64,000 nt of DNA from Ignavibacteria bacterium (GCA_025612375.1 JAAXKN010000008.1:62001-126000), one strand, 5' to 3'. Positions 9,582 to 18,318 are shown, numbered from the stretch's first letter. Notes: generated by a model not told the origin, from the letters alone. Made by a program: numbers and translations.

Positions 9582-9936
9582 CATAATTTACTTTTCGTTT
9601 AACCTCGAACTTCGAACCCGTCCTACTATGGACTGAAGCTTCAAATTGACTCATAGAGAGCTCCGGAGGAGTCGGCCGCGGCCGATCTGTAGAAAAAGCG
9701 ATGCTCTATATCCTCTTCAGAGCTCCGGAAGAGCGACTTGTATGACCGGTGAACACGGCAATACCCTATTTACAAGTCGTTCCTCCGGAACTCTATGGGT
9801 GGGGGTGGATATCCGTATTTCTACAGACAAGTCATTCCTCCGGAATTCTGAATAACTTTGATATGAGGCCATTTTTCTACGTCCGGATATCTATTGGGCT
9901 TCCGGGCTTTTTCTTATACTTTTTAATTTTTCATTT
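9582..9936. other. 355-bp intergenic region filled with palindromic repeats
   Basis: No gene is recognisable between ahcY and the convergent radical SAM gene. The region holds four copies of a TCCGGA-centred repeat (listed separately), a short CGAACTTCGAAC motif near 9605, and the second copy of the 34-bp AT-rich repeat at its right edge. Confidence 0.7.
9657..9849. repeat. Cluster of four TCCGGA intergenic repeats, two in each orientation
   Basis: Consensus is AGAGYTCCGGAGGARYGAC followed by TTGT and TGTAGAAA. Plus copies are at 9657-9695 and 9719-9744, minus copies at 9771-9794 and 9818-9849. Copies 1 and 4 keep the TGTAGAAA end and the two inner copies are shorter. The inverted arrangement would let the region fold into large hairpins. 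No transposase is near, so these may be non-autonomous or degenerate elements. Confidence 0.75.
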
Positions 9937-9951
9937 TTAATTTTTAATTGA
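9918..9951. repeat. 34-bp AT-rich repeat, copy 2
   Basis: Identical over 34 bp to 2411-2444. On the minus strand it supplies the last three codons and the stop of the radical SAM gene. Confidence 0.85.
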
Positions 9952-10974
9952 AAATACTCCTGCAACCGGGCTGCCGCATAAATAGCATTTGCCCTCCTGA
10001 AGCCTGTTTGAAATTACGCTGTGCCAGTCACGCTTAATAAGAGGTGTGTGACAGCTGGGGCAGTACGTGGTCTGTCCTTCGGTATTGTGAACGTTGCCCA
10101 CATAGCAGTATTTTATTCCGGCCTCATTGGCAATCCTTCTTGCCATATCAAGTGTGGATGATGGCGTGCGGCTTTTATCCGTCATCCTGAAATCAGGATG
10201 AAAAGCTGTAAAGTGGTGCGGCACCGAGTCTCCAAGGTTTTCTACAACCCAGCCCGTCATTTTCTTAAGCTCTTCCTCGGAATCATTTTCTCCCGGAATA
10301 AGAAGCGTTGTGATCTCAAACCATATGTCAGTCTCGTTTTTAAGCCAGACCAGAGTATCCAGTACCGGGTTCAGGTGTGAGTAAGTGACCTTATGGTAAA
10401 AGTCCTCAGTAAAACCTTTTAAGTCCACGTTTGCAGCATCAATATATTTATAGACGTCCTTACGGGCTTCTTTGTCAATATAACCTGCCGTAACCATTAC
10501 GGATTTCAGCCCCTCCTCACGCGCAATCTTTGAAATGTCTATTACGTACTCACCGAAGATTGTCGGGTCGTTATAAGTATAAGCAATTGAAGGAGCGCCG
10601 TACTGTTTTGCCAGCTCCACAACTTTTTCCGGTGAGGCCTCGAATGAATTCTCATCGTCAAGCCTTGCCTTGCTGATTGACCAGTTCTGGCAGAATTTGC
10701 ACCCAAGGTTGCAGCCTGCCGTGCCGAAACTTAAAATGGAAGTCCCGGGCAGAAAGTGGTTTAACGGCTTTTTCTCTATCGGGTCAAGTCCGAATCCTGT
10801 CGGCCTTCCGTAGCCTAAGGAATAAAGCTCTCCTCCGATGTTCTGCCTTATAAAGCAGAAACCTGCCTGCCCCTCGCCAAGCTTGCAGTAACGCGGGCAC
10901 AAAGTGCAGAGAACTTTCCCGTCCTCAGTCTTTTCCCACCATTGGGCTAATTTATATTTTTCTTTCGTTTCCAT
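9937..10974 (-). CDS. amrS: AmmeMemoRadiSam-type radical SAM enzyme (AmrS-like)
   Basis: A 345-residue radical SAM protein. The iron-sulfur/SAM motif CxxxCxxC is Cys88, Cys92, Cys95 (GCNLGCKFCQN). An N-terminal set of cysteines (23, 26, 30, 40) and a C-terminal cysteine pair set (YCPSCH, CYLCG) are those of the AmmeMemoRadiSam system radical SAM family. Members are usually found with partner proteins AmmeMemo A and B, which are not in this window. The substrate is not established. The last residues IKN come from the AT-rich repeat, so the natural C-terminus may have been altered by repeat insertion. Confidence 0.88.
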   Translation of the reverse strand: METKEKYKLAQWWEKTEDGKVLCTLCPRYCKLGEGQAGFCFIRQNIGGELYSLGYGRPTGFGLDPIEKKPLNHFLPGTSILSFGTAGCNLGCKFCQNWSISKARLDDENSFEASPEKVVELAKQYGAPSIAYTYNDPTIFGEYVIDISKIAREEGLKSVMVTAGYIDKEARKDVYKYIDAANVDLKGFTEDFYHKVTYSHLNPVLDTLVWLKNETDIWFEITTLLIPGENDSEEELKKMTGWVVENLGDSVPHHFTAFHPDFRMTDKSRTPSSTLDMARRIANEAGIKYCYVGNVHNTEGQTTYCPSCHTPLIKRDWHSVISNRLQEGKCYLCGSPVAGVFSIKN

Positions 10975-11082
10975 TATGATAATTTAAGTTTAAATATGTT
11001 TTACTAACCAAAAATTGCAAAATAATTGAATGATAATAAATCCCATTTAATAGTAGTCATTTTTAGGGGAAGATTATGCGGT

Positions 11083-11130
11083 TTAAAAAAGAAAACACCC
11101 GTAAAGGAACAGTAGTTCCGGTAACGGGTG
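11083..11130 (-). terminator. Intrinsic terminator of the Lon-family protease gene
   Basis: Read on the minus strand, CACCCGT pairs with ACGGGTG (11124-11130 with 11096-11102), with an inner GGAAC/GTTCC stem. A T-rich run (complement of 11083-11095) follows. It lies about 50 bp beyond the stop at 11179. Confidence 0.8.
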
Positions 11131-11178
11131 CCTTTCTCAATCTCTAAACTCCGGCGTTAAGGGAGCAGGTCTTAAAGA

Positions 11179-13695
11179 TTATTTTTTCTTTTTTGTCCTG
11201 GCCGGTACAATGGCGGGATCCTTTTTCCCCTCCGTCTGTCCGTTTTGTTTCATTACTCCGTTGGTTCCGTTTTTCTTAGCTGCGGGTTTAATTTTGGCGT
11301 ACATTTCCTTAAGCTTCTTTTCCACCAGTCCGAATACGGTATTCTGTTCAAAATGTCCATTTTTATTCAGCTTCCCGGCCTTTACGCCCGTCAGAATCTC
11401 AAGGGCTTCTTCTATTCTGGAGATGGCGTAAACGTGAAAAGTCTTATTTTTTACCGCATCGATTACATCATCTCTTAACATCAGGTCCTTTACGTTCTGT
11501 ATGGGGATAATTACGCCCTGATGTTTACTTAAGCCGCGCCTTTTGCAGACGTCAAAAAATCCTTCAATTTTCTCGTTAATGCCGCCTATGGGCTGAATGT
11601 TCCCTTTCTGATCTACAGATCCTGTTATTGCAAAGGACTGCTTAACAGGGAGCTCTGAAAAAGTTGACATGAGCGCGCAGACCTCGGCAGCCGAGGCGCT
11701 GTCGCCGTCTATCATACCGTAACCCTGCTCAAAGACGAGGCTTGCCGAGAAAGAAAGCGGTATCCTCTGGCCGAAAGTCTCCCTGAAATATCCTGAAATT
11801 ATAAGTACGCCTTTATTATGAGTGTTGCCGCTAAGGCCCGCCTCGCGTTCGACGTTAATGAGGCTCCCGGTTCCAAGTGAAACAGAAGCCGTAATTCTGG
11901 TCGGTTTGCCGAAGGAAAAATAATCTGACCCGTAGACAGCAAGCCCGTTAATCTGGCCCGTTTTTTGGCCGTCGGTATCAATTAAGATGCTTCCTTCTTC
12001 AATCATCTCAGAGATCTTCGCTTCATAAAGTGCGTGGCGCTCGCGGCTGTTACTATATGCCTGATGGACGTGATATGCACATACTATAGACTCGCCATTA
12101 TCTTTAGCCCAGAAATTTGATTCTCTTAAAAGGTCGGCAATAAAGGAAAACCTTGTCGTCAGCTTTTCCTTCTGCCCGGCGTAGCGCGAACTGTATTCAA
12201 TAACGGCTCCAATGGCAGACTTGTCGAACTCCATGAGCTTTTCGTGCTCGATGAGCTTTTTAATAACTCCCGCATATTCATTTAAGTTATGGTCAGTTCT
12301 CTTCATCTCATAATCGAAGTCGGCCTTGATCTTAAAGATCTTCTTAAAATCGTCCTCATATGCCGCCAGCATGGAATACATGTACTGGTTGCCGATGAAA
12401 ATTACTTTTGTGTTGCATTCAATAGGCTCCGGTTTTAAGACCGTTGGCGAGAACTGGTAGTTGCTGAAGAAATCCTGTATTTCCAGCTTTCCGTACATTA
12501 AAACGCGCTTTAATGTCTTCCAGACTCCCGGCTCCTGAAATGCATCCATGGCATTTAAGACCAAATAGCCGCCGTTGGCCTTAAGGTAAGATCCTGCCTT
12601 GATCTTTGTAAAATCTGCATACCAGCCGCCGTGCCCGTCGCTGAACTTCTCAATAGTGCCGAAAAGGTTGTTGTAGGAAGGGGTGGTCTCAATAACAATA
12701 GGGCATTCATTAGTATGAGTATTGTCCAGTATTATATTTACCTCATACTCCTTATAGTAATCTATAACAATCCCTTCTTCGGTTTCCTCTGTCTTCGGGC
12801 GGACACCCTTGAATACGTCAAGCGAGTTGAGTATGTTTTCCTCCACCGCGTCCAGGTACCAGCCGACTTTCTCGCCCCTGTATTTGTCCTTAATATTACT
12901 GATGGCGCCTTTTACAATAACGTTGACGGTTTCTTTTTCCAGATGCTGGAGCTTCTCCTGGTAATCCTGGCTGAGCTTAAGCCCTTTTTTAAATACGCTT
13001 TGAAGCTCTTCCTGGTACATGGCGTATTTGGTGGAAATTTCAATGGCCTTTTCTTTATTTATCTTGCCTTTGCGGACCTGCTCTTCTAACTGCTGAATGA
13101 AAATGGGCTGGTTTTCTACTAAGGGAAGCACCTCGGGACGCGAGGCCTCACCGACTTTTACCTGTCCTAAGGAAAAATTTTCCTTCTTCAGTTTCTCCTC
13201 AAAGGAATTCATTAAAACCTGTTCCTGGCTGCTGAACTCAGAAAGGATCTTCTTTCTTTCAACTTTATAGGATTCAGCTTCAAGTGCCTGCGGGATCTTG
13301 TTCTGCAGGTATTGAATTGTAGAGGAGATGTCGTGCTTGAACTTCTGAGCTTCACCTGCCGGGAATATAAGAAGAATGGGATTGTCCTGGTCCTCAAAAT
13401 TGTTGACGTAGGCGTAATCGTTAAGGACCGGGCATTTGGGCCTGATGGTCTCCAGCATCTGTTTTACCGTAGTGGCCTTGCCGGTTCCGGAGAGACCTGT
13501 AATAAATATATTGTAGCCCGGACTCCACAGCTCCACGCCGATCTTCAGGGCTTTTAAGGCCCTTTCCTGCCCGATAATTTCATTTATTGGTGCAATCTCT
13601 CCCGTGGAATCGAAGTTAAACACTTCGGGGCTGCATCTGAGTTTGAGTTCTTCAGGTTTTAATTCCTTATGCCCAAGGGACTTAACAGCTTTCAT
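11179..13695 (-). CDS. ATP-dependent protease of the Lon family (LonB/COG1067 type)
   Basis: An 838-residue cytoplasmic AAA+ protease. A Walker A loop GLSGTGKAT is at residues 67-75, followed by a long helical insertion, and the C-terminal Lon protease domain carries the catalytic dyad Ser666 (GDSASAAE) and Lys709 (GGINEKIEG). It lacks the classical LonA N-terminal substrate domain, as COG1067 Lon-like proteases do. The last 35 residues are a Lys/Gly/Asn-rich tail ending KTKKKK-like. Role is inferred to be degradation of damaged or regulatory proteins. A terminator follows. Confidence 0.92.
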   Translation of the reverse strand: MKAVKSLGHKELKPEELKLRCSPEVFNFDSTGEIAPINEIIGQERALKALKIGVELWSPGYNIFITGLSGTGKATTVKQMLETIRPKCPVLNDYAYVNNFEDQDNPILLIFPAGEAQKFKHDISSTIQYLQNKIPQALEAESYKVERKKILSEFSSQEQVLMNSFEEKLKKENFSLGQVKVGEASRPEVLPLVENQPIFIQQLEEQVRKGKINKEKAIEISTKYAMYQEELQSVFKKGLKLSQDYQEKLQHLEKETVNVIVKGAISNIKDKYRGEKVGWYLDAVEENILNSLDVFKGVRPKTEETEEGIVIDYYKEYEVNIILDNTHTNECPIVIETTPSYNNLFGTIEKFSDGHGGWYADFTKIKAGSYLKANGGYLVLNAMDAFQEPGVWKTLKRVLMYGKLEIQDFFSNYQFSPTVLKPEPIECNTKVIFIGNQYMYSMLAAYEDDFKKIFKIKADFDYEMKRTDHNLNEYAGVIKKLIEHEKLMEFDKSAIGAVIEYSSRYAGQKEKLTTRFSFIADLLRESNFWAKDNGESIVCAYHVHQAYSNSRERHALYEAKISEMIEEGSILIDTDGQKTGQINGLAVYGSDYFSFGKPTRITASVSLGTGSLINVEREAGLSGNTHNKGVLIISGYFRETFGQRIPLSFSASLVFEQGYGMIDGDSASAAEVCALMSTFSELPVKQSFAITGSVDQKGNIQPIGGINEKIEGFFDVCKRRGLSKHQGVIIPIQNVKDLMLRDDVIDAVKNKTFHVYAISRIEEALEILTGVKAGKLNKNGHFEQNTVFGLVEKKLKEMYAKIKPAAKKNGTNGVMKQNGQTEGKKDPAIVPARTKKKK

Positions 13696-14070
13696 TTTAG
13701 CGCTCTGGATGGTGAATGTATAAGATGAAAATAAGAAATTAAAAGAATAAATCCTGAAAAATTTATGAAACAGGAATTATTAAACTTTTATTAATTAAAA
13801 TTAAAGTGTTCATATCCTAATAAATCTTATAAACATAAAATAATATTTCCCCCGGGTAGTTTTTGCTTGCAAAATGATTTTGCACAAATTAGATTTGGGG
13901 AGAAAAAAGTGCCCTGATTTTATGCTAAAGTATTTGCTGTTGCTCACCGATGATTTACAGTAAGGTTTTCATTCGATATGGCCTGCTTTGTTCTTTTGGT
14001 TGCTCTTAATCTTACTTGTGCCCGGATATAGTTATATCAAATAAATCTAGATAATTCTTGCAGGGGGGAA
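13696..14070. other. 375-bp AT-rich intergenic region, divergent
   Basis: No gene is recognisable. It must hold the promoters of the Lon-like gene (minus) and the T9SS cargo gene (plus). A palindrome TGCAAAA-TGA-TTTTGCA is at 13868-13884 and could be an operator. GCAGGGGGG just before the ATG at 14071 serves as ribosome-binding sequence. Confidence 0.5.
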
Positions 14071-16443
14071 ATGCAAAAAATCTACCGTCTTATTGCTGTT
14101 ATATTCTCAATAGCAGTACTGTCTTCTTCTATTCATGCGCAAAATGGAGAAGGGGGTCTGAATATAACTGATGGACCCGGCTTTGGCTGTGGTTTTCTTG
14201 AAGGAGGCTATGCTTCCGATCTAAGCGCTTATAAAGGGGATACACTTAAATTTTATATTTCATCTCATGCCGCTGAATATGACCTGAAAATTTACAGGTA
14301 TGGCAAAGAAAAAGAACTTGTTGCCACAATTCCGAATGTAAAAGGGGGCCTCAGGCAGGTAAAAGAAGAAGATGCTGTATACCTGAACGGGTGCAAATGG
14401 CCCGAAACGGCACAAATTGTCATTCAGAAAGACTGGAAGCCGGGGGCCTACCTGGCAGAATTTCCGACACTTAGCGATACCATAAATCCGGTCCTTTTCT
14501 TCGTCAAGGATAAAGAAACAACAAACAGGCTCGTTGTAGTTTGCGCCACAAATACCTACCAGGCATATAATATGTTTGGCGGAAAAAGCGCATATGCCGG
14601 ATACAGCAGCGAGGGCGGGCCTGGTATCTGGTTTAACTACTCGGTAAAACTCTCCTTTTTCAGACCTTTTAACTTAAACAATCATACTAATGTGAACCGC
14701 GGCAGTTTTGCTGCTTACGATTCAAAACTGATTAAATGGCTCGAAGAGGAAGGCTACGACGTGGATGTTGTTTCGGACACGGACCTCGACCGCGATTCCT
14801 TATATATCAGCAAACACAAGGTTCTTCTTCTGACAGGTCACAGTGAATACTGGAGCCGTAAAATGAGGGATAATGTTGTGGCATTCCTGAATAACGGCGG
14901 CCACTTTATGTGCCTGAGCGGAAATACCTGCTGGTGGCAGATAAGGTATGAAAATAATTATCATACATTTGTCTGCTATAAGCATGAACCGTCTGACCCG
15001 TTTTTCAATACGGAAAAAGGGACACAGGAATGGTACACAATCGACAGAGAAAACCCTTTCCTCGGGACAAGCTATGAAAATGGCGGCCAGACAAACTATG
15101 GCACATGTCTGCCGTGGAAGGATGGCTTCGGAGGCTACATTGTCAGAAACTCACAGCACTGGGTCTATGATAATACAGATCTCTCTGAAGGTGACACGCT
15201 TGGATACTATGCCGATTCCTCTATTGTAGGCTATGAAACAGATGCCGCGTTATTTACCTACAGAAACGGTATGCCTGTTGTTACGGGAAGCGACAAAACC
15301 CCGCTGAACTTCAAATTACTGGGAATTTCACCCGCAAACCACGCTTCGGCCAATATGCCGGAAGAGTGGGCTACAATGGGAATTTTTAAGTATAACAAGG
15401 ATAAGAACCCCAACGCCGGATATGTCTTTAATGCCGCAACAGTCAGGTGGGCCTGGGGGCTTCAATCCCATTCGACAAAGGTTTCCATTGTGACTAGAAA
15501 TGTACTGGAGCATTTTCTTAAAAACTCTTTCCCTCCTGAATTTGTCTCCTGGTTCCCTTATGCTGCAAAGGCGGAGACGCGGCTGAAGAAGTTTATGCCT
15601 TTTAATTACAGGAAAATGGAGCTGCAGAAGAGAGGCAGAACATATTTCAGCGCCTTTGCTGTGGATGGAAATAAGCAGAATCTTTCTTATTACTGGACGG
15701 TAAATGATACCGTGCAGGCCTCGGGCGAAAGGGTACTGAGGTTTAACGCTTGTGACCACATAAAGGGACTTAATGTAATAAAAGCCTTTGCTTACAATTC
15801 ACAGGATACCGCCTCAATCAGATGGGAAGTAAATGTAATCGATGGCGCCGGGGATATCAGGATTGTGAGCAGACCGGCAGCTAACTACACTCCCGGAAAG
15901 ATTTTTACTTATGTGCCCGGAATAACAAGCAGAACAGACGCACGCGTACACTACAGGATAGACCATTTGCCTGACTGGATGACATTCGATCCCGAAAACG
16001 GCACGTTTGCCGGAACTCCGCCCACTGATGCTCCGGATGTAGACAGTATTTCGATTGCAGTTGTAGACGACAAGGGTGATATTGATAATCAGACATTTAA
16101 GATTACCAGTGCCGCAACCTCATCTCTTACTGATAACACTGAGCAGCCGGATCATTTTGAGCTCTATCAGAATTATCCGAACCCGTTTAACGGAATGACA
16201 AAAATAAGGTTTTTTGCAAAGGAACCTTCACGTGCAGAGCTGTTAATTACAAACCTTCAGGGCCAGAGGGTACGCAGCTACAGGTTTGACCAGCTTCCTG
16301 CGGGTTATCACGATGTAATGTGGGATGGCCAGAATGAATCCGGAAGACAGGTAGCCTCAGGCATTTATCTCTACAGGGTAAACTGTATTACGCCTCAGGG
16401 CTCCGGCGTCAATATGATCAGGAAAATGGCTTATATCAAGTAG
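14071..16443 (+). CDS. Secreted T9SS cargo with N,N-dimethylformamidase large-subunit-like domain
   Basis: A 790-residue exported protein with a signal peptide at 1-24 (ending HAQ). Residues about 150-510 resemble the C-terminal domain of the N,N-dimethylformamidase beta subunit, with TNTYQAYN, the GHSEYWS motif and GGHFMCLSGNTCWW. Residues about 610-690 form a putative Ig/cadherin-like domain (LPDWMTFDPENGTFAGTP). The last 90 residues are a type IX secretion sorting domain (FELYQNYPNPFN, GQRVR, ASGIYLYRV). The substrate is unknown; an amidase is suggested only by fold resemblance. It stands alone between a divergent Lon gene and a shared terminator. Confidence 0.87.
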   Translation: MQKIYRLIAVIFSIAVLSSSIHAQNGEGGLNITDGPGFGCGFLEGGYASDLSAYKGDTLKFYISSHAAEYDLKIYRYGKEKELVATIPNVKGGLRQVKEEDAVYLNGCKWPETAQIVIQKDWKPGAYLAEFPTLSDTINPVLFFVKDKETTNRLVVVCATNTYQAYNMFGGKSAYAGYSSEGGPGIWFNYSVKLSFFRPFNLNNHTNVNRGSFAAYDSKLIKWLEEEGYDVDVVSDTDLDRDSLYISKHKVLLLTGHSEYWSRKMRDNVVAFLNNGGHFMCLSGNTCWWQIRYENNYHTFVCYKHEPSDPFFNTEKGTQEWYTIDRENPFLGTSYENGGQTNYGTCLPWKDGFGGYIVRNSQHWVYDNTDLSEGDTLGYYADSSIVGYETDAALFTYRNGMPVVTGSDKTPLNFKLLGISPANHASANMPEEWATMGIFKYNKDKNPNAGYVFNAATVRWAWGLQSHSTKVSIVTRNVLEHFLKNSFPPEFVSWFPYAAKAETRLKKFMPFNYRKMELQKRGRTYFSAFAVDGNKQNLSYYWTVNDTVQASGERVLRFNACDHIKGLNVIKAFAYNSQDTASIRWEVNVIDGAGDIRIVSRPAANYTPGKIFTYVPGITSRTDARVHYRIDHLPDWMTFDPENGTFAGTPPTDAPDVDSISIAVVDDKGDIDNQTFKITSAATSSLTDNTEQPDHFELYQNYPNPFNGMTKIRFFAKEPSRAELLITNLQGQRVRSYRFDQLPAGYHDVMWDGQNESGRQVASGIYLYRVNCITPQGSGVNMIRKMAYIK

Positions 16444-16453
16444 TATGGAATTA

Positions 16454-16493
16454 AAAAGGTTAAGACCGGTAAATCTGCCGGTTTTAACCTTTT
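16454..16493. terminator. Bidirectional terminator shared by convergent genes
   Basis: A long stem pairs 16454-16469 with 16478-16493 (one G-T pair), with A-rich and T-rich outer ends. It ends the T9SS cargo gene and, read on the other strand, contains the stop codon of the SUI1 gene (16484-16486) within its stem. Confidence 0.88.
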
Positions 16494-16843
16494 ACTTTTA
16501 TACCCTGCTTTTCAAAGTAAGTGCGCACCAGGTCCCTCTTTTCTCCCTGTATCTCAATTATACCGCGTCCTTCCTGGGTTTTATATGTCCCCCCGGAACC
16601 GCACTTTTTCTTAAGTTCGCTTGTAAGATCCTTCAGGTAACCTTCATTTAATGGAAGCTTGTCTATGACAGTTACGGTTTTGCCGTGCCTGCCCGACTTT
16701 TCAATCCTCAGGACGGGCGTAAATTTCATAACTCTTGCGTCTTCTTCTTTCGGACACGTGCATTCAGACAAAAGCTCCTTGCATCGGGGACATTTTTTAT
16801 TGACCTCAGGGTCTGTCGAGTATACTAATCTGTAGTTCTTCAT
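16484..16843 (-). CDS. SUI1/eIF1-like translation factor, YciH family
   Basis: A 119-residue protein. An N-terminal cysteine cluster (Cys18, 21, 28, 30) may bind zinc. The C-terminal SUI1 domain (about 50-119) has KKKCGSGGTYK and IEIQGEKRD, the core of the eIF1 fold. Bacterial homologues are thought to influence initiation fidelity, with no settled role. I chose the ATG at 16843 because MKNYRLVYSTDPE is the conserved start of the family; an ATG at 16876 would add eleven unconserved residues. The stop codon lies inside a terminator stem. Confidence 0.9.
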   Translation of the reverse strand: MKNYRLVYSTDPEVNKKCPRCKELLSECTCPKEEDARVMKFTPVLRIEKSGRHGKTVTVIDKLPLNEGYLKDLTSELKKKCGSGGTYKTQEGRGIIEIQGEKRDLVRTYFEKQGIKVKG

Positions 16844-16904
16844 ATGGTAAATATAATGGGATTGTAAGGGTTTCACAAATTTAATATAATTTTTGTAGGA
16901 TAAC

Positions 16905-16948
16905 TTCTTACAAAAAAAGTAGACTTTTTAGAAGTCTTTTTGTAAGAA
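16905..16948. repeat. Strong hairpin upstream of the unknown 392-aa gene
   Basis: TTCTTACAAAAA (16905-16916) pairs perfectly with TTTTTGTAAGAA (16937-16948), and inside it GACTT (16922-16926) pairs with AAGTC (16932-16936). A five-base bulge separates the two stems. It ends only four bases before a possible -35 box. Confidence 0.75.
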
Positions 16949-16952
16949 AAGA

Positions 16953-16979
16953 TTGACTTATTCTCTTTCATGTTATAAC
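16953..16979 (+). promoter_or_regulatory. Possible promoter of the unknown 392-aa gene
   Basis: TTGACT at 16953-16958 and TATAAC at 16974-16979 resemble sigma-70 boxes, but the 15-bp spacing is short. The hairpin at 16905-16948 lies immediately upstream. Confidence 0.4.
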
Positions 16980-17091
16980 TTATTAAAAGGGCCGCACCTC
17001 CGGAAGGGGGAAAAGCGGAATAATAACCGGTATTCATAATGCTTCTATCCTGGTTATGGTTTCTGAAAATAATATTTCTCATTAAAAAAGG

Positions 17092-18270
17092 ATGCAGGCT
17101 GTGAATCAAAACGCAATTAAAGACCTTATGAAAAGCAATAATAAAAACCTGTCTGAAGACAATATACCTGAATTTATACTGGAGAATATTGAGAAGGAAA
17201 AAAAGTTCGGGGCAATGATCAGTGAGATTAAGAAGGACCTGAAAAGTAATCCGGCCTACAGGGAGTTCTTCGGCCGGTATAACCCGTCCAGCATAGATTC
17301 CTTCATTGATACCTATGCCCTGAAGAAAACCCGTTACCTTACCTACGGAGAGATGCTGAAGGAAAATGAGGAAAACGCATTCCTCAGGCGCCAGATGGAA
17401 GCTGAGGAACGCTTGTGGGAAATTCAGAGAAAGAAACTTTTCAACATAGAATGCCAGTGGAGAGCCGAACTGATAAAGATCAAAGGTATAGAGATAACAC
17501 TGGACTTTGAATACTGGGAGAAAAACATCGAGAACTGCCCCTTTATAGAGCCAATCTCTGAAGAGGATTTCGGCCTGTATTATGAATATATACTTAGTGA
17601 TAATTTCCGCGATTTTGAGCTGGATTATATGTGGATGGGCTATAATGAGATAAAAGAAAGCCTGAATGCAAACGATGACATCCCCCCATGGTACGAATTT
17701 TATGATAACCGCATGGCAACGGGCTCTCTTATGATGCTTCCGGATATAAGAGGTGAGAAAGAGGAGTATTACCTTGGCATCTGGAGAAAAAGTAACTCTG
17801 AAAAGGAGAAAAAGCAGCACCGCCCGCGCAGGCTCCAAAAACCCGATCCCAGGCCTCCTTTGCACGCGCATGACCTTGGGGCAATTGAAAACTTCATAAA
17901 GACATTCGAGGAAGGAAGAATTCTTGAATACTTCAGGCTTTATGAGAGGGAACTGAGCGACTCAAATAATGAGCTTGAACAGGCAATTGCAATTTTGAAA
18001 AATGCCGGCGAAAAGGTGCCTGTAGATTTTTCGGACGACTGGCGCCAGGCGGTTATTCAGGCCGCCAGAAAGTATGAGCAGAAAAACCTGGCCATTGCAT
18101 GCAAAAAGGCTTTTCAGCAGTACCAGTACAGGACAAAAATAGGTATTGCCCATGAAGTCCACTCTAGTGATGAAAACATACAGTGGGCGCAGGATTGGTC
18201 GCAGCAGGTCAAAAACAATATAACTCAGGCCAGGACTTTGCTGGGAGAGCCGGCTGACCTTAACTTTTAA
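17092..18270 (+). CDS. Hypothetical protein, 392 aa, no recognised family
   Basis: I do not recognise this protein. It has no signal peptide or membrane segment and is rich in Glu, Lys, Arg and aromatic residues, consistent with a soluble helical protein. A long charged helix with heptad-like spacing spans about 90-135, and PRRLQKPDPRPPLHAHD around 240-260 is a proline/basic linker between an N-terminal and a C-terminal helical region. The start is preceded by AAAAAAGG. A hairpin lies upstream and a good terminator downstream, so it is probably a single-gene unit. The antisense frame at 16873-17871 is a compositional shadow. Confidence 0.75.
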   Translation: MQAVNQNAIKDLMKSNNKNLSEDNIPEFILENIEKEKKFGAMISEIKKDLKSNPAYREFFGRYNPSSIDSFIDTYALKKTRYLTYGEMLKENEENAFLRRQMEAEERLWEIQRKKLFNIECQWRAELIKIKGIEITLDFEYWEKNIENCPFIEPISEEDFGLYYEYILSDNFRDFELDYMWMGYNEIKESLNANDDIPPWYEFYDNRMATGSLMMLPDIRGEKEEYYLGIWRKSNSEKEKKQHRPRRLQKPDPRPPLHAHDLGAIENFIKTFEEGRILEYFRLYERELSDSNNELEQAIAILKNAGEKVPVDFSDDWRQAVIQAARKYEQKNLAIACKKAFQQYQYRTKIGIAHEVHSSDENIQWAQDWSQQVKNNITQARTLLGEPADLNF

Positions 18271-18283
18271 CCTTTACTTTTGC

Positions 18284-18318
18284 AGGGTGGAGCCTTAAAA
18301 ACTTCACCCTCTTTTTTT
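18284..18318 (+). terminator. Intrinsic terminator after the 392-aa gene
   Basis: A nine-bp stem (18284-18292 with 18302-18310, one G-T pair), a nine-base loop, then C and seven T residues. Confidence 0.88.

Noticed and set aside
9600-9625. tRNA-like TTCGAA motif
   Set aside because: The sequence CTCGAACTTCGAACCC has no cloverleaf arms around it and belongs to a repeat-rich gap.
12631-13089. 152-aa plus-strand frame inside the Lon gene
   Set aside because: Antisense to a complete, well-supported protease gene and hydrophobic without any motif.
13862-13897. Bacteroidetes-type promoter TTTG/TAnnTTTG before the T9SS gene
   Set aside because: TAGATTTG at 13890-13897 fits the -7 box but the TTTG upstream is 24 bp away, longer than the usual spacing of about 19-21.
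16873-17871. 332-aa minus-strand reading frame
   Set aside because: It is very rich in Phe, Leu and Ile with no domain, lies opposite the 392-aa frame, which has balanced charged composition and a good start and terminator, so it is a shadow.
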